Shown: in pieces, positions 23,696-34,724 of the stretch
Position numbering within the stretch: the first letter of the stretch is position 1
Layout of the letters: every line of letters begins with the position of its first letter
Assembly: GCF_030247195.1 (NCBI RefSeq)
Contig: NC_080671.1
Span: 298,936,917 to 299,000,916 of the forward strand
From: Topomyia yanbarensis
Taxonomy: Eukaryota > Arthropoda > Insecta > Diptera > Culicidae
Length of the DNA: 64,000 nucleotides
Direction: 5' to 3'
The notes under the pieces: model-generated
The model's database searches: none
What the model was told of the DNA's origin: nothing
What the model saw: the letters and a program-made list of their open reading frames with translations, nothing else
Position numbers and translations under genes: made by a program

Positions 23696-26092
23696 TTTTT
23701 TTTTTCATACGTTTATTTGACACGGCATTTGCAATAGCTTTTTACGCCAGTTTCTTTTTTTTACATAGCACGTTACAAAAATCCTTAAGACTAATTTTAA
23801 CTATACTAGTACTTTGTCTAAAACTAACACTGAAATCACTTTATTGTTTGCTTTTTTCCTTACATTGTTGTATTTCATACTGATCTAGTATTTTCGGGTG
23901 TATTTATTTACTTTTTTTCTGTTATTGTCTAAATTTAAAAACTAAATATTCTAGGACCCTTTAATTGGTGAATGATTAGCCTTGGATGAGAGTATGAGGA
24001 GATGAATTTAATTAAATTTTGACAGACGCTGTTTTTAGAAAATGATAGATAAGTTCCATGTATAGAGGATCGCGATACGCCAGGATGTCTCTAACAGGAA
24101 CATGGATTGGTCTTCCTCGGACTTGTAAAGAATCTACTAATTGTGATCTGGCTTCACGATATTCAGTGCAGGACCAAACAACATGCTCAATGTCATGGTA
24201 ACCTTCTCCACAAGCACAATGATTACCCTCAGCGAGCCCAATACGACGGAGATGCGCATCTAAAGTATAATGATTGGACATGAGCCTAGACATCACACGG
24301 ATGAAGTCCCGACTTACATCCAATCCTTTGAACCATGCCTTCGTTGATACTTTAGGGGTAATTGAGTGTAGCCATCGTCCCATATCTCCATTGTCCCAAG
24401 ATGTTTGCCAACTAGCAAGTGTCCTCTGTCGAGAAGCGCTATAAAATTCATTGTAAGCGATGGGTCTTTCATATATTTCACCATCTAGTGCACCAATCTT
24501 GGCTAAATTATCAGCTTTCTCATTGCCCGCAATAGAGCAATGGGCGGGGAGCCACACTAGGGTAAATTTAAAACATTTTCTTGTCAGGTTACTCAGAGAT
24601 TCTCGTATCTTCCCCAAAAAGAACGGATCGTGATTATCAATCCTCTTTGAGCGTAGAGCTGCAATTGTGCTGAGACTATCAGTGAGGATAAAGTAATGGT
24701 TCGGGGGTAAAGTATTAATTATTTGCAAACTATAGTGAACTGCTGCTAGTTCCGCTATATAAACAGAGGCGGGTTCTGCAAGTTTGAGAGAAATTGAAAA
24801 ATTATTGTTGAAAATACCGAAACCAGTGGCCTCACTGATTCGTGACCCATCAGTGTAAAACATTTTAAGACAGTCTATGTGTTGATATTTACTTGTGAAT
24901 ATTTTAGGGATCTCCCGCGAGCGTAGATGACCCGGAATTCCACGAATCTCTGCTTGCATGGACGTGTCGAAGAATAAAGTGGATTCAGGAATATCTAGTA
25001 TATTGACGTATGTGGGAACATACCTAGCAGGCGTTATTTCTTGTGACATGTGATTGAAATACACTGTCATGAATCTGGTTTGGGGTTGAAGCTCGACAAG
25101 TCTTTCAAAATTTTCAATTACCAGTGGGTTCATAACCTCACATCGAATAAGTAAACGAGAAGAGAGATCCCAGAATCGGTCTTTTAAAGGAAGAACTCCC
25201 GCTAGTACTTCAAGACTCATCGTATGGGTCGACTGCATGCATCCTAAGGCAATTCGTAAACAGCGATACTGTATCCTTTCCAGTTTAATAATGTGAGTGT
25301 TCGCAGCTGAACGGAAACAGATGCACCCATATTCCATTACTGAAAGTATTGTTGTTTGATACAATCTTATCATGTCACTTGGATGAGAACCCCACCATGA
25401 TCCAGTTATTGTTCGCAGAAAATTTATCCTTTGTTGGCATTTCGTTATTAGATACCTAATGTGGCCTCCCCATGTGCCTTTAGAATCGAACCAAATTCCA
25501 AGGTATTTAAAAGTCAGGACTTGGGCTATCGTTCTACCAACCAACTGAAGCTGAAGCTGAGCTGGATCACGCTTCCTTGAAAAAACAACCAACTCTGTTT
25601 TCTCCGTAGAGAAATCGATGCCTAACTTCAAAGCCCAACTTGATAAATTATCCAAACTATCTTGCAGTGGTTGTTGTAAATTTAAGGCTTTTGGTCCTGT
25701 AACAGAAACCACGCCATCATCTGCAAGTTGCCTTAGAGTGCATGGGCTGACAATACAATTATCAATATCATTCACGTAAAAATTGTAGAGAAGGGGGCTT
25801 AAACAAGAACCTTGTGGGAGGCCCATGTAACTTATTCTGAATGTTGCCAAATCGCCATATGAAAAATGCATGTGCTTTTCTGACAATAAGTTGTATAAAT
25901 AATTATTTAATATTGGTGAAAGACCACATTGATGTAGTTTCTCTGAGAGAACATCAATGGAAACAGAGTCGAATGCTCCTTTTATGTCTAAGAACACAGA
26001 CGCCATTTGTTCTTTTTTTGCGTAAGCTAGTTGGATTTCTGACGAAAGTAGCGCCAGACAATCATTCGTTCCCTTTCCCCTCCGAAAACTAG
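23696..26092 (-). mobile_element. 5'-truncated LOA-like non-LTR retrotransposon
   Basis: 2.4 kb inserted in the satellite and flanked by the exact 14-bp duplication GTGTCTAGATATTT. On the minus strand it ends in a poly(A) (T run at about 23693-23705) after a ~300-bp 3' UTR. Its 5' end is cut off inside the reverse transcriptase domain, as is usual for target-primed reverse transcription. The intact TSD and uninterrupted frame suggest a recent insertion. Confidence 0.92.
24012..26092 (-). CDS. Partial reverse transcriptase-RNase H of LOA-like element
   Basis: The frame is open from the 5' truncation at 26092 to the stop at 24012. It begins inside RT with a 'FRRGKGTNDCLALL' motif and continues with FLDIKGAFDSV, GLPQGSCLSPLLYN and the catalytic box LADD (instead of the common YADD). 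A thumb region follows, then an RNase H domain (FYTDGSRISEATG; ILTDSLSTIAAL; LPAHCSIAGNEKAD) and a C-terminal cysteine/histidine motif (HCACGEGYHDIEHVVWSC). The role is copying element RNA and removing the RNA strand. RNase H plus that Cys-His tail fit the LOA/I group; the clade choice is tentative. No endonuclease remains, so this copy is dead but undamaged where present. Confidence 0.88.
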
Positions 26093-26871
26093 GTGTCTAG
26101 ATATTTAGTATAGGTCCTTAGCGATCTAAAAAGTATAGTGTATTCGGGCCCAAAGAGCTCTTTGATACCCTTGGGTGGCATAAGGTAAAATGCTTTTCCC
26201 TTTGCATGTAAAAATCGTTCATAAGAAGTGACCATGGAATTTGTCGGCGCAGTAGAAATGAAATACCAAGTGTTTAGATATTTAGTATAGGTCCTTAGCG
26301 ATCTTAAAAGTAAAGTGTAGTCGGGCCCAAAGAGCTCTTTAATACTCTTGGGTGGCATAAGGTAAAATGTTTTCCCCATTGCATGTAGAAATCGTTCATA
26401 AGAAGTGATCAGGGAATTTGTCGGCGCAGTAGAAATGAAATACCAAGTGTTTAGATAATTATTATAGATCCCTAGGGATCTAAAAAGTATAGTGTAGTCG
26501 AGCCCAAAGAGCTCTTTGATACTCTTGGGTGGCATAAGGTAAAATACTTTTCCCTTTACATGTAGAAATCGTTCATAAGAAGTGGCCAGGTAATTTGTCG
26601 GCGCAGTAGAAATGAAATACGAAGTGTTTAGATATTTAGTATAGGTCCTTGAGAATCTAAAAAGTATAGTGTAGTCGGACCCAAAGAGTTCTATGATACT
26701 CTTGGGTAGCATAAGATAAAATGCTTTTCACTTTGCATGTAGAAATCGTTCATAAGAAGTGACCAGGGAATTTGTCGGCGCAGTATAAATGAATTACCAA
26801 ATGTTTAGATATTTAGTATAGGTTCTTAGCGATCTAAAAAGTATAGTGTAGTCGGGCCCAAAGAGCTCTAT
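26093..26871 (-). repeat. 177-bp satellite, segment 2
   Basis: About 4.4 units continuing segment 1. A 207-codon frame (26712-26089, minus) runs through more than three units. It is broken at 26871 by insertion of copy B within 'gagctctat|gatactc'. Confidence 0.95.
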
Positions 26872-27065
26872 CAACGACACGACTAGACACTTGCATTCCG
26901 AAACTGTATCTCAAATCTGACTACCCCTCAGTGACTCAGGTAACTGGAAATGTCAAATTTGATGTTTGCTTAAAATATTCATGAAACTAGCAGCTCTGAC
27001 GAATCTGTTGCTATTAGGTTTTACACCAACCGACATAACCCCACAAAATGAGTCGGATGAACTTT

Positions 27066-27190
27066 GTTTGACAATTCTCGGTGGTTTGTTTACATGGGAG
27101 TTACGTGAGTTCGAATGTAACAGATGAGCACCCGTTGCACTCGCACTCACGCAATTGACAAAGTAAACAAACCACCGAGAATTGTCAAAC
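27066..27190. repeat. Perfect 28-bp inverted repeat
   Basis: GTTTGACAATTCTCGGTGGT… (27066-27093) is perfectly reverse-complemented at 27163-27190. Similarity extends a few bases outward ('atgaactt' and 'aacttcat'). Probably a small foldback MITE in the left arm of copy B. Confidence 0.85.
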
Positions 27191-27415
27191 ATGAACTTCA
27201 TTCATCATAAGTTCATTCGTGTCGTCATCTTGTAGAACTCAATATTTTTTTTTTCTAATAACAGTAACCCATGGTTACAATATTGTGACTATAAATAAAC
27301 TGGTTGGAATCTTCAATTCTTTAAAATTAATTTTATGATTATTGGTGAACAAATAAGCTTCCCGGCGCCGAATTTGCTCATTCCAGAGGTCAATTAGCTT
27401 GGGTGCGGAGAGAAA

Positions 27416-28371
27416 ATGGTATCAGCTAACGAGAATCAACTGCGCTACGATGGCCGGTTCCCGCGGTGCAAAGGTTGTGGTGAATGATTTGGGTGGCAAT
27501 TTTCACGGTCAGGGCAAATCGAATGCAGCCGATAATGTGGTACAGGAAATCCGAGCGGCTGGCGGAACCGCGGTTCCAGATTACAACTCCGTAGTGGATG
27601 GGGATAAAATTATTCAGACTGCAATGGAAGCATTTGGCCGTGTTGATGTTTTGATTAACAATGCTGGAATTTTGCGAGACAAGAGTCTTGCTCGCATTTC
27701 CGATGAGGACTGGAATCTTATTCATGATGTGCACTTGAAAGGTAGTTTCCTAACGACGCGAGCTGCCTGGGCGATCGTGAAAAAACAGAACTATGGTCGA
27801 GTAATTATGACATCCAGCAACTCCGGTGTCTATGGAAATTTCGGCCAAGCCAATTATAGTGCCGCCAAACTAGGATTGGTCGGGTTAGCCAACACAGTCG
27901 CAATCGAGGGAGCTAAAAATAACATTCAATGCAATGTAATCGTTCCAACGGCTGCGTCAAGGATGACCGAGGGAATACTTCCAGAGGTTTTGTTCAATGA
28001 GCTTAGTGAGTTTCATTGAATTTAAAACTGGCGAAGTAAATTCATTTTTTCTTTTTCAGAACCTAAATTGATTGCTCCGGTCGTTGCTTATCTGTGTCAT
28101 CAATCCTGTCAGAATACGGGGGTAATAATTGAAAGTGCAGCTGGTTGGGCCACATAGGTCCATTTTGTTAGGGGAAAAGGATCAATTCTCCGTACATCAA
28201 TCGATGATGATGTTACACCAGAGTATGTTAAGAGTGTTGGAATAAAGTCACTGACATGTCCGATGCGAAACATCTTAATGCCATCAGTGAAGCCAACATA
28301 TCTTTAGTAGACGTACTGGAAAAGTTACGCGAGGGAAAGCATGCCGAAAATTCCGTTACAGAAACATTTAA
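27416..28371 (+). pseudogene. Mfe2: MFE-2 / 17-beta-hydroxysteroid dehydrogenase 4 N-terminal fragment (captured)
   Basis: MFE-2 is a peroxisomal beta-oxidation enzyme; its N-terminal short-chain dehydrogenase domain oxidises 3-hydroxyacyl-CoA. An ATG at 27416 gives '[14 protein letters not shown]'. The segment that should hold the TGxxxGxG nucleotide-binding motif is then missing, with a frame change, and coding resumes at '[12 protein letters not shown]'. [10 protein letters not shown], the catalytic YSAAK (in 'NYSAAKLGL') and SSNSGVYGN follow. A 54-bp GT-AG intron (28006-28059) joins in phase to 'PKLIAPVVAYLCHQ'. A TAG at 28155 and a frameshift near 28240 follow, yet recognisable coding continues ('VTDMSDAKHLNAISEAN', 'LEKLREGKHAEN') to about 28371. 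The intron shows a genomic origin. It ends where antisense SSRP1 3' flank begins. Non-functional. Confidence 0.88.
28006..28059 (+). other. Retained 54-bp spliceosomal intron in MFE-2 fragment
   Basis: GTGAGT at the 5' end and a pyrimidine-rich TTTTTCTTTTTCAG at the 3' end. Removal joins the flanking coding sequence in frame. Confidence 0.85.
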
Positions 28372-28563
28372 GTTTAACTTTAAAGTTGTTATAGCGCATT
28401 GCGCACATAATAAGTGCGACTAAAAGTGCGGAAGCGTAAATAAAACTGCGCTTTTACATTGAATTGTCTTGGTGTCTATTACGCACTTATGTATTATCCA
28501 ACTGTGCAAACGTGAGAATATTTAGGTCAAAGAGAATCCATTTTTCGCTTCCGATAGTTTACT

Positions 28564-31213
28564 TTAGTCGCTGCTTGCTTCATCCGCTTCCTCCTCTTCC
28601 TCGGCGGATTCACTTCCCGACGCTTCTGATTCAGGCTCCGAGTCGGATTTTTCAGATTTCTGTTGAATAAAAATAATCAAATAAAACATTTCGAGCACAG
28701 TTACACTACACTGATAAAAAAGGCTTAAGAATTTCTTAAGTCAGGACTTATGAACCTGCACAATATTGATTCCATTAGACGATTATGTATTTCATAAGTA
28801 TGGCTAACGGAATTTGTTTGCGGGTTTTATGTTTATCTTAACATTGTTATTGTGAAAATTTCATTTCAGCATAGTGAAAATGAAAAACAAAAAACTATTG
28901 TTGGAAACGGACTTATTCTGGCACTCTGTTTCAAGTTGGTGGAATCAATGTAACTGTTGTAATCTACTTTTTTATACTTTTTGCTTCATAAAATTTTGTT
29001 TATTTTGCAGAAAATAAATATTGACACAACAGAAGCATAACTAGTACTTAGGCGATTGTGAGCTCCTTTGGAAATATCAGGTTTCTTCAAACTCACCCAG
29101 CAAAATAACGCAATGTAAGCTTAGCTAACAATATTTTGTTCTCGGAAAAAAAAAACAAATATTAGTATTTATTTCTTTTTACGATCCAAATGCATATAGT
29201 ACACCTATGAACATCAAAGAAATTCCTATATAAAATTCATAAAGCATTTCAATGATTTACGTGGGTACATCATAAACCTCTTAAGAATGTCTTAAAAATT
29301 TCATAAGTACCACTTATGAAATTCGATAGGGACTGAATGGCCAATTTTCCTTTCAGTCATAAGTAAAACTTATGATTTCCATATGGGAAACTTGTGGCGC
29401 AAAGTCATAAGTAGTTCTTATGAATTTCGATAGTTATTTTATCTCGGTGTAGATAACATACCTTCTTCACTTCCTTTTTCTTATCGTCTTTCTTACCACC
29501 CTTCTTCTTATCATCTTTAGTGTCTGATTTGTCCAGATCTGACCCTGATCCGGATTTTTTCGCTTTCTTAGTGTCCTTATTGTCATCGTCACCGCTGCTA
29601 CTGGAATCATCGCCGGAGATGTACTCCTTACTCTTTAAGCCGCTTCTTGGGGGAACTTGCTTCCTTCTTGCGCTTCTTGGTCGCTTTTCCACCATCATCT
29701 TCGCTTGCTCCGCCGCCACCATCGCCTCCTGCTTCCTTGTAGGCTTTCAATGCTTCTGCATACTCCTCTTTTGCCTTGGCTGCTTTCTGTTCCCATTCAT
29801 GCTTGTCCTTCAAATCCTTCCACATCTCACCACCCTTTTTGGCAATTTCGGTGACGGAGATTCCCGGATTGTCCTTCTTTATCTTCTCCCGACTTGCGTT
29901 CAACCACATCATAAAGGCCGTAGCCGGTCGCTACCAGCATCATCCGAGCCGTCATCGGAGATAGATTCCACATTTGAATCAAACTCGTCCGCCACATCCG
30001 ATTCTGCCTGGTTCGGGTTGAAGTCCTCATCGGTCGATTCTTCCGAATCATCATCGTCATCGTCATCATCTCGCTCCTTTGCTTCGGCCTTTACCCTCGC
30101 CAGATAGGCATCCGGTTCAGCCTCATTATCCGAATCGGCAAAGTCCTCCTTGTAGTTGCTTTTGCCATCCTTTCCAGTGTTCTTCACGTGCAATTTCTTG
30201 GACGAGATGAAATCGAACAGTTTCCCGTACTCTTCCTTCTCGATACTGCTGAACGTGTAGATGTTGCCTGCTTTTAGCTCGATTTCAAAATCAAAACTTC
30301 GAGTGGAGCCACCACTGCGAGCAAAGTTCACCGATGTAATTTCCTCGAAACGAATGTGAACCGGTGGCTTGTGGACGTAGATGAATCCTCGTTCCAGTGG
30401 GTAGAGATAACCTGCAGCTGCCTTGAAAGAACATCCAATTGCAGGAGTTCCCGAATGACTGAAAACGAGGCAAAATATATTTAAATTAAATTAGCCCGAC
30501 TTAAGCCGTTAGGGATTGGGATTCAAATAAAGCAAAGCTCACCCGATAAAAGTTCCCGGTCCGGTCAGCTTTGGGATTATGATGACTTTCATAATCTTTC
30601 CGAGTACTTCGTACACCGGTCCAGCGAGCTCTTTAGTAAGTTTATCCTCATACTTTTCCTTCAATTCCTCCTCGGTGAAGGGTAATTCGATGTTTGTTTC
30701 CTGGTCCATCTGGAACAGCGTCACCAGAAAGTGGTAACGAATTTGACCCTGCTTTGTCGGCGGATCCAACGAAATGACGAAAAACATTTGCCGGTTGTCC
30801 TTATGCGGCAGCAGGAACAACCGCAGCACCGACGACGTCGGAATCTTAAAATCATACGTCTTACCGTGCAGCTGGAAAAAGCTCTGGAATACTTTAATGT
30901 CGTAGCGACCGCGCGGTGTCAGGCAATGTATCTCTCGGAATATAGCAATTGCGTCACCGGCGTCACCAGACGCAGAAATTACGGAAGCCTGTCTCATCAC
31001 CTGCTCCTGGAATGTTTCGACAGGGTCAATTTCAGCCGATTCCGCTGTTGGAATGGGGAACCGCATTTCCATCAAATTCACCGGAGCTTCATCGTTCTGG
31101 TGAAATTCGACTGTAACTTCGTTCTTTCCGGCATTACACTGGGAAACGATTCAGCGGGATTTCAAAGCTTGTCTTTCCTTCCACATCGAACGAAAGAACG
31201 CTACCTGTAAACA
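28564..31213 (-). pseudogene. Ssrp: SSRP1 (FACT complex subunit) genomic fragment (captured)
   Basis: SSRP1 pairs with SPT16 in FACT, the histone chaperone that loosens nucleosomes. The minus-strand fragment begins at an intron 3' splice site (TTTACAG, exon from 31204) at 'GSVLSFDVEGKTSFEIPLN', so it lacks about the first 170 residues. It continues through the middle domains ('NLMEMRFPIPTA', 'IFREIHCLTPRGRYDIK'), an 84-bp intron (30459-30542), 'VNFARSGGSTRSFDFE', the acidic region, an HMG box ('MWLNASREKIKKDNPG') and a basic tail. A large intron (28660-29461) precedes the last exon, ending …EADEASSD at 28564. Lesions: a frameshift near 31140; loss of the lysine-rich linker and start of the HMG box near 29940, with a frame change; and a frameshift near 29645. 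It is a decayed genomic copy. Confidence 0.92.
28709..29449. mobile_element. TA-flanked MITE inside SSRP1 intron
   Basis: The left end CACTGATAAAAAAGGCTTAA and the right end reverse complement CACCGAGATAAAATAACTAT are related, both flanked by TA. The interior is full of 'cttatgaaattc' and 'cataagt' motifs in both orientations. It accounts for most of the length of the last captured SSRP1 intron. Confidence 0.65.
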
Positions 31214-31217
31214 TAAA

Positions 31218-31381
31218 ATGGTTGCTATACAGCAACAGAAAATAAAATAAACAAAAAGTGTTGCTGAAAAAAATATTTTTTGGTCGTATCGAGGGGCGAC
31301 TCAATGAACTGGTAACTGGCGGTAAATTACTCGCACACTTTCTCTTCAAAAGATTTCATGAAGTTTCAGGTCGTGTCGTTG
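31218..31381. repeat. Right-terminal sequence of copy B
   Basis: From 'ggttgctatacagcaacag' to GTGTCGTTG this matches the two right termini in copy A. SSRP1 intron DNA ends just inside it, marking the capture junction at about 31214-31218. Confidence 0.85.
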
Positions 31382-32770
31382 GCTCTATGATACTCTTGGG
31401 TGGCATATGGTAAAATGCTTTTCCCTTTGCATGTAGAAATAGTTCATAAGAAGTGACCAGGAAATTTGTCGGCGCAGTAGAAATGAAACCACAAGTGTTT
31501 AGATATTTAGTATAAGTCCCTAGGGATCTGAAAAGTTTGGTGTAGTCGGGCCCAAAGAGCTCTTTGATACCCTTGGGTGGCATAAGGTAAACTGCTTTTC
31601 CCTTTGCATGTAGAAATCGTTCATAAAAAGTGATCAAGGAATTTGTCGGCGTAGTAGAAATGAAATACCAAGTGTTTAGATATTTAGTATAGGTCCCTAG
31701 GGATCTGAAAAGTATAGTGTAGTCGGGCTCAAAGAGCTTTTTGATACTCTTGGGTGGCATAAGGTAAAATGCTTTTCCCTTTGCATGTAGAAATCGTTCA
31801 TAAGAAGTGACCAGGGAATTTGTCGGCGCAGTAGAAATGAAATACCAAGTGTTTAGATATTTAGTATAGGTCCTTAGCGATCTTAAAAGTATAGTGTATT
31901 CGGGCCCAAAGAGCTCTTTGATACCCTTGGGTGGCATAAGGTAAAATGCTTTTCCCTTTGCATGTAAAAATCGTTCATAAGAAGTGACCATGGAATTTGT
32001 CGGCGCAGTAGAAATGAAATACCAAGTGTTTAGATATTTAGTATAGGTCCTTAGCGATCTTAAAAGTAAAGTGTAGTCGGGCCCAAAGAGCTCTTCAATA
32101 CCCTTGGGTGGCATAAGGTAAAATGTGTTCCCCATTGCATGTAGAAATCGTTCATAAGAAGTGATCAGGGAATTTGTCGGCGCAGTAGAAATGAAATACC
32201 AAGTGTTTAGATAATTATTATAGATCCCTAGGGATCTGAAAAGTATAGTGTAGTCGAGCCCAAAGAGCTCTTTGATACTCTTGGGTGGCATAAGGTAAAA
32301 TACTTTTCCCTTTACATGTAGAAATCGTTCATAAGAAGTGGCCAGGTAATTTGTCGGCGCAGTAGAAATGAAATACGAAGTGTTTAGATATTTAGTATAG
32401 GTCCTTGAGGATCTAAAAAGTATAGTGTAGTCGGGCCCAAAGAGCTCTTTGATACTTTTGGGTGGCATAAGGTAAAATGCTTTCCCTTTGCATGTAGAAA
32501 TCGTTCAAAAGAACTGACCATGGAATTTGTCGGCGCAGTAGAAATGAACTACCAAGTGTTTAGATATTTAACATAGGTCCCTAGGGATCTAAAAAGTATA
32601 GTGTAGTCGGGCCCAAAGAGCTCTTTGATACCCTTGAGTGGCATAAGGTAAAATGCTTTTCCCTTTGCATGTAGAAATCGTTCATAAGAAGTGATTAAGG
32701 AATTTTTTGGCGCAGTATAAATGGAATCACAAGTGATAAGATATTTAGCATAGGCCCCTAGGGATCCGAT
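31382..32770 (-). repeat. 177-bp satellite, segment 3
   Basis: About 7.8 units. A single 370-codon frame (32468-31356, minus) crosses more than six units without a stop. The last unit degenerates and ends 'taggcccctagggatccg' at 32751-32769, where the 3' side of a retrotransposon remnant starts. Confidence 0.95.
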
Positions 32771-34623
32771 TAACAGTAGTCTGGCCGAGACTGGCTCGAA
32801 AAACTACAAGGGGCAGCCCTATGGGGTTGCACAAACTGTAGACGTAGGACTTTACTACTTATATAAAAGATTTATTTTCTTAGTACATTTAATAAATAAT
32901 AATAATAATTGTTATTGTTTTTTATTAACGACACTTTACACCTAAGGGTGCATTCGTGTCGGATGAAAATTGGTTTCTATAATCGTATCAACATCTCATA
33001 ACAATTTACAATTCAGTATTTTTATATTCATTTGTACAAATTAGTTTCTTTTAGGAAACTTAGCAGTTTGTCTTCGGCGTCCCCGTCGTTGCCTAGAGCC
33101 ACTCGCAGGCTGGTCGAATCGATGTTGTGCATCCTTCTAGCATCGTCGTGTTTTCGGCACTGCAGAATTACATGACGAACATCTACGGTTACCCCGCAGC
33201 AGGCGCAAACTGGTGGGGTTTCTCTCTTCAGAAGGAAGTCGCGCGTCAATCGGGTATGCCCTATTCGCAACCATGTGAGCACTCGCTGATCAGCCGAACT
33301 CTCGCGCTCAGTCCACTTCACCGTATCGAATTTTATTTCGCGAATCTTCACTTCAGTGGAAGCAGACCATCGACGGTACCACTGATTTCGGATAGCTGAT
33401 TTTACCTGATTGTTGGCGTCTGCTCCCGGAACGGCTATTTGCAAAGGGACATTACCCCTGGCTTCTCCTGCGAGGCGATCTGCCTCTTCATTCCCGCGAA
33501 TTCCAGCGTGTCCTGGAATCCAGCAGAGATTGATTGGACGATGTCGTATCATGGTTTCAATCTCCTGGATCCACGGATGCTGGGACGTGCCAGCTTCAAT
33601 TGCCGATAAACAACTGCCTGAGTCTGTCATTATTAGCAGATCATTGGAAGTGTAGTATGAAGTTACCGCTGTTTTAATTGCAAACGCCTCGGCCGAAAAC
33701 ACGCTGCACTGTGACGGAAGACCAATCGACTGCTGGAGATGTTCTCCAAACATTCCCGCGCCTACTGCGTCGTCGTCTTTCGATCCGTCGGTATACACAA
33801 CCGTTGAGTTGCTGAAGCGAACATTCAGGAGTTCCTGAACGACAGGACGGACCACTTCAGAGGGATCTCCGGCATTCATACATCTTTTGATATCCCACGC
33901 GACGTGGAGCTTGGGCTCGGCACTTTCGGGTTGCTAGTCGCGTTCGAGTACAAATATTTGATAGGGGCATTCTGATCACCTCTGACAGTTCTTCGGAAGC
34001 TCGGCGTACTAGTGGGAGATCCGCATTATTTCTGCTTTTTTCCAACATACGGATGGACAATCTGGTTATGCTTTGGGGAACGAGGAGATCAAATGGTAAG
34101 ATGTCTGCTTTGGCCATGATGGCTAAGATCGGACTTGTAACGAATGCACCAGATGCAAATCTTACCATCCTGTTGTAGGTGGGCGCGAGAGTTTTGGTGA
34201 CGGCATCTCCGCCCCGACTAACGAGTCCCATTTCATACAATAGTCGCGAAGTGACAATGGCGGAGCCGATTCGTAGCAAGGAGGTTCGTTGACCACGTGG
34301 TAGCTTTGCTCCGATCATTTTCAGGATACGCAGCCTGGATTCACATGCCTTCTTCGTTAGCTTGCAATGCGCTTTGAAGTTCAGCGATCTGTCGAGAGTG
34401 ATACCGAGGGTTTTCAGTTGATTTTGTGACGGTATAGCTACTGTATCTATCCTGATGGATTGCGTGGGCTCATGGCGGGCATTCGGGCTACAGTAAAAGA
34501 TGTTGGATTTTGTTGCTGATATCGTGAATCCAACACTTTTCGCCCATCTATGAACGGCTTTTACTGCTGACTGTAGCTTTCGAAAGAGTGGTTGTTCTTT
34601 TTAGCACCGCGCTACAAGAAGTA
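32771..34623 (-). mobile_element. 5'-truncated I-clade retrotransposon, copy 0
   Basis: Contains the 3' part of ORF2 (33028-34615), a 3' UTR with 'taacgacactttacacc', a mixed TAA/CAA-type triplet tract near 32887-32920, and a further ~115 bp ('gattaacagtagtctggcc…ctgtagacgta') that copy 1 also has. The 5' end is lost near 34615, next to a MITE. Confidence 0.8.
33028..34615 (-). pseudogene. I-clade ORF2 remnant: RT C-terminus and RNase H
   Basis: Minus-strand frames 34318-33857 and 33879-33028 give the RT thumb/connection region ('MIGAKLPRGQRTSLL') and an RNase H domain (VYTDGSKDDDAVGAG; MTDSGSCLSAIEAG; WIPGHAGIRGNEEADRLA). A Cys-rich tail follows (PVCACCGVTVDVRHVILQC). A frame change near 33870 and loss of everything upstream of 34615 make it non-functional. 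It is roughly 80% similar at protein level to copies 1 and 2, by eye. Confidence 0.85.
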
Positions 34624-34724
34624 TACCCAAGTAACAATTGAAGTTTTATAGCATGCTACAAGTGCAATCTAAGTTTTATCACTGGCTATAAAACTACCAT
34701 AAAACCTCAATTGTTACTAGGGTA
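34624..34724. mobile_element. 101-bp palindromic MITE
   Basis: TACCCAAGTAACAATTGAAG on the left, and the reverse complement of TACCCTAGTAACAATTGAGG on the right. The inner 'gttttatag' is also inverted. It sits exactly between I-clade copies 0 and 1. Confidence 0.8.

Larger units (their letters stand above)
26872..31381. mobile_element. Gene-capturing TIR element, copy B (MFE-2 + SSRP1)
   Basis: 4,510 bp bounded by 12-bp perfect TIRs (CAACGACACGAC…GTCGTGTCGTTG). It inserted into the satellite with a 7-bp duplication, GCTCTAT (26865-26871 and 31382-31388). Removing the element and one TSD copy restores a normal satellite unit, so the boundaries are secure. Subterminal motifs recur inside both ends ('actcaggtaactgg' on the left, 'gaactggtaactggcgg' on the right). 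The interior has no transposase. It holds about 1 kb of MFE-2 (plus strand) and about 2.6 kb of SSRP1 (minus strand), both with introns, plus a nested MITE. It is a nonautonomous cargo-carrying element, analogous to Pack-type TIR elements (inference). Confidence 0.9.

Noticed and set aside
27399..28019. Intact short-chain dehydrogenase gene, possibly horizontally acquired
   Set aside because: It has an insect-like intron, matches animal MFE-2, lacks the nucleotide-binding motif and has stops and frameshifts: a host-derived pseudogene inside a transposon.
29520..30107. 195-codon plus-strand serine-rich ORF
   Set aside because: Antisense shadow of the acidic and basic regions of SSRP1.
23067..32770. 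CRISPR-like array
   Set aside because: The 177-bp units are direct repeats with no unique spacers and lie in a eukaryotic, transposon-rich context.
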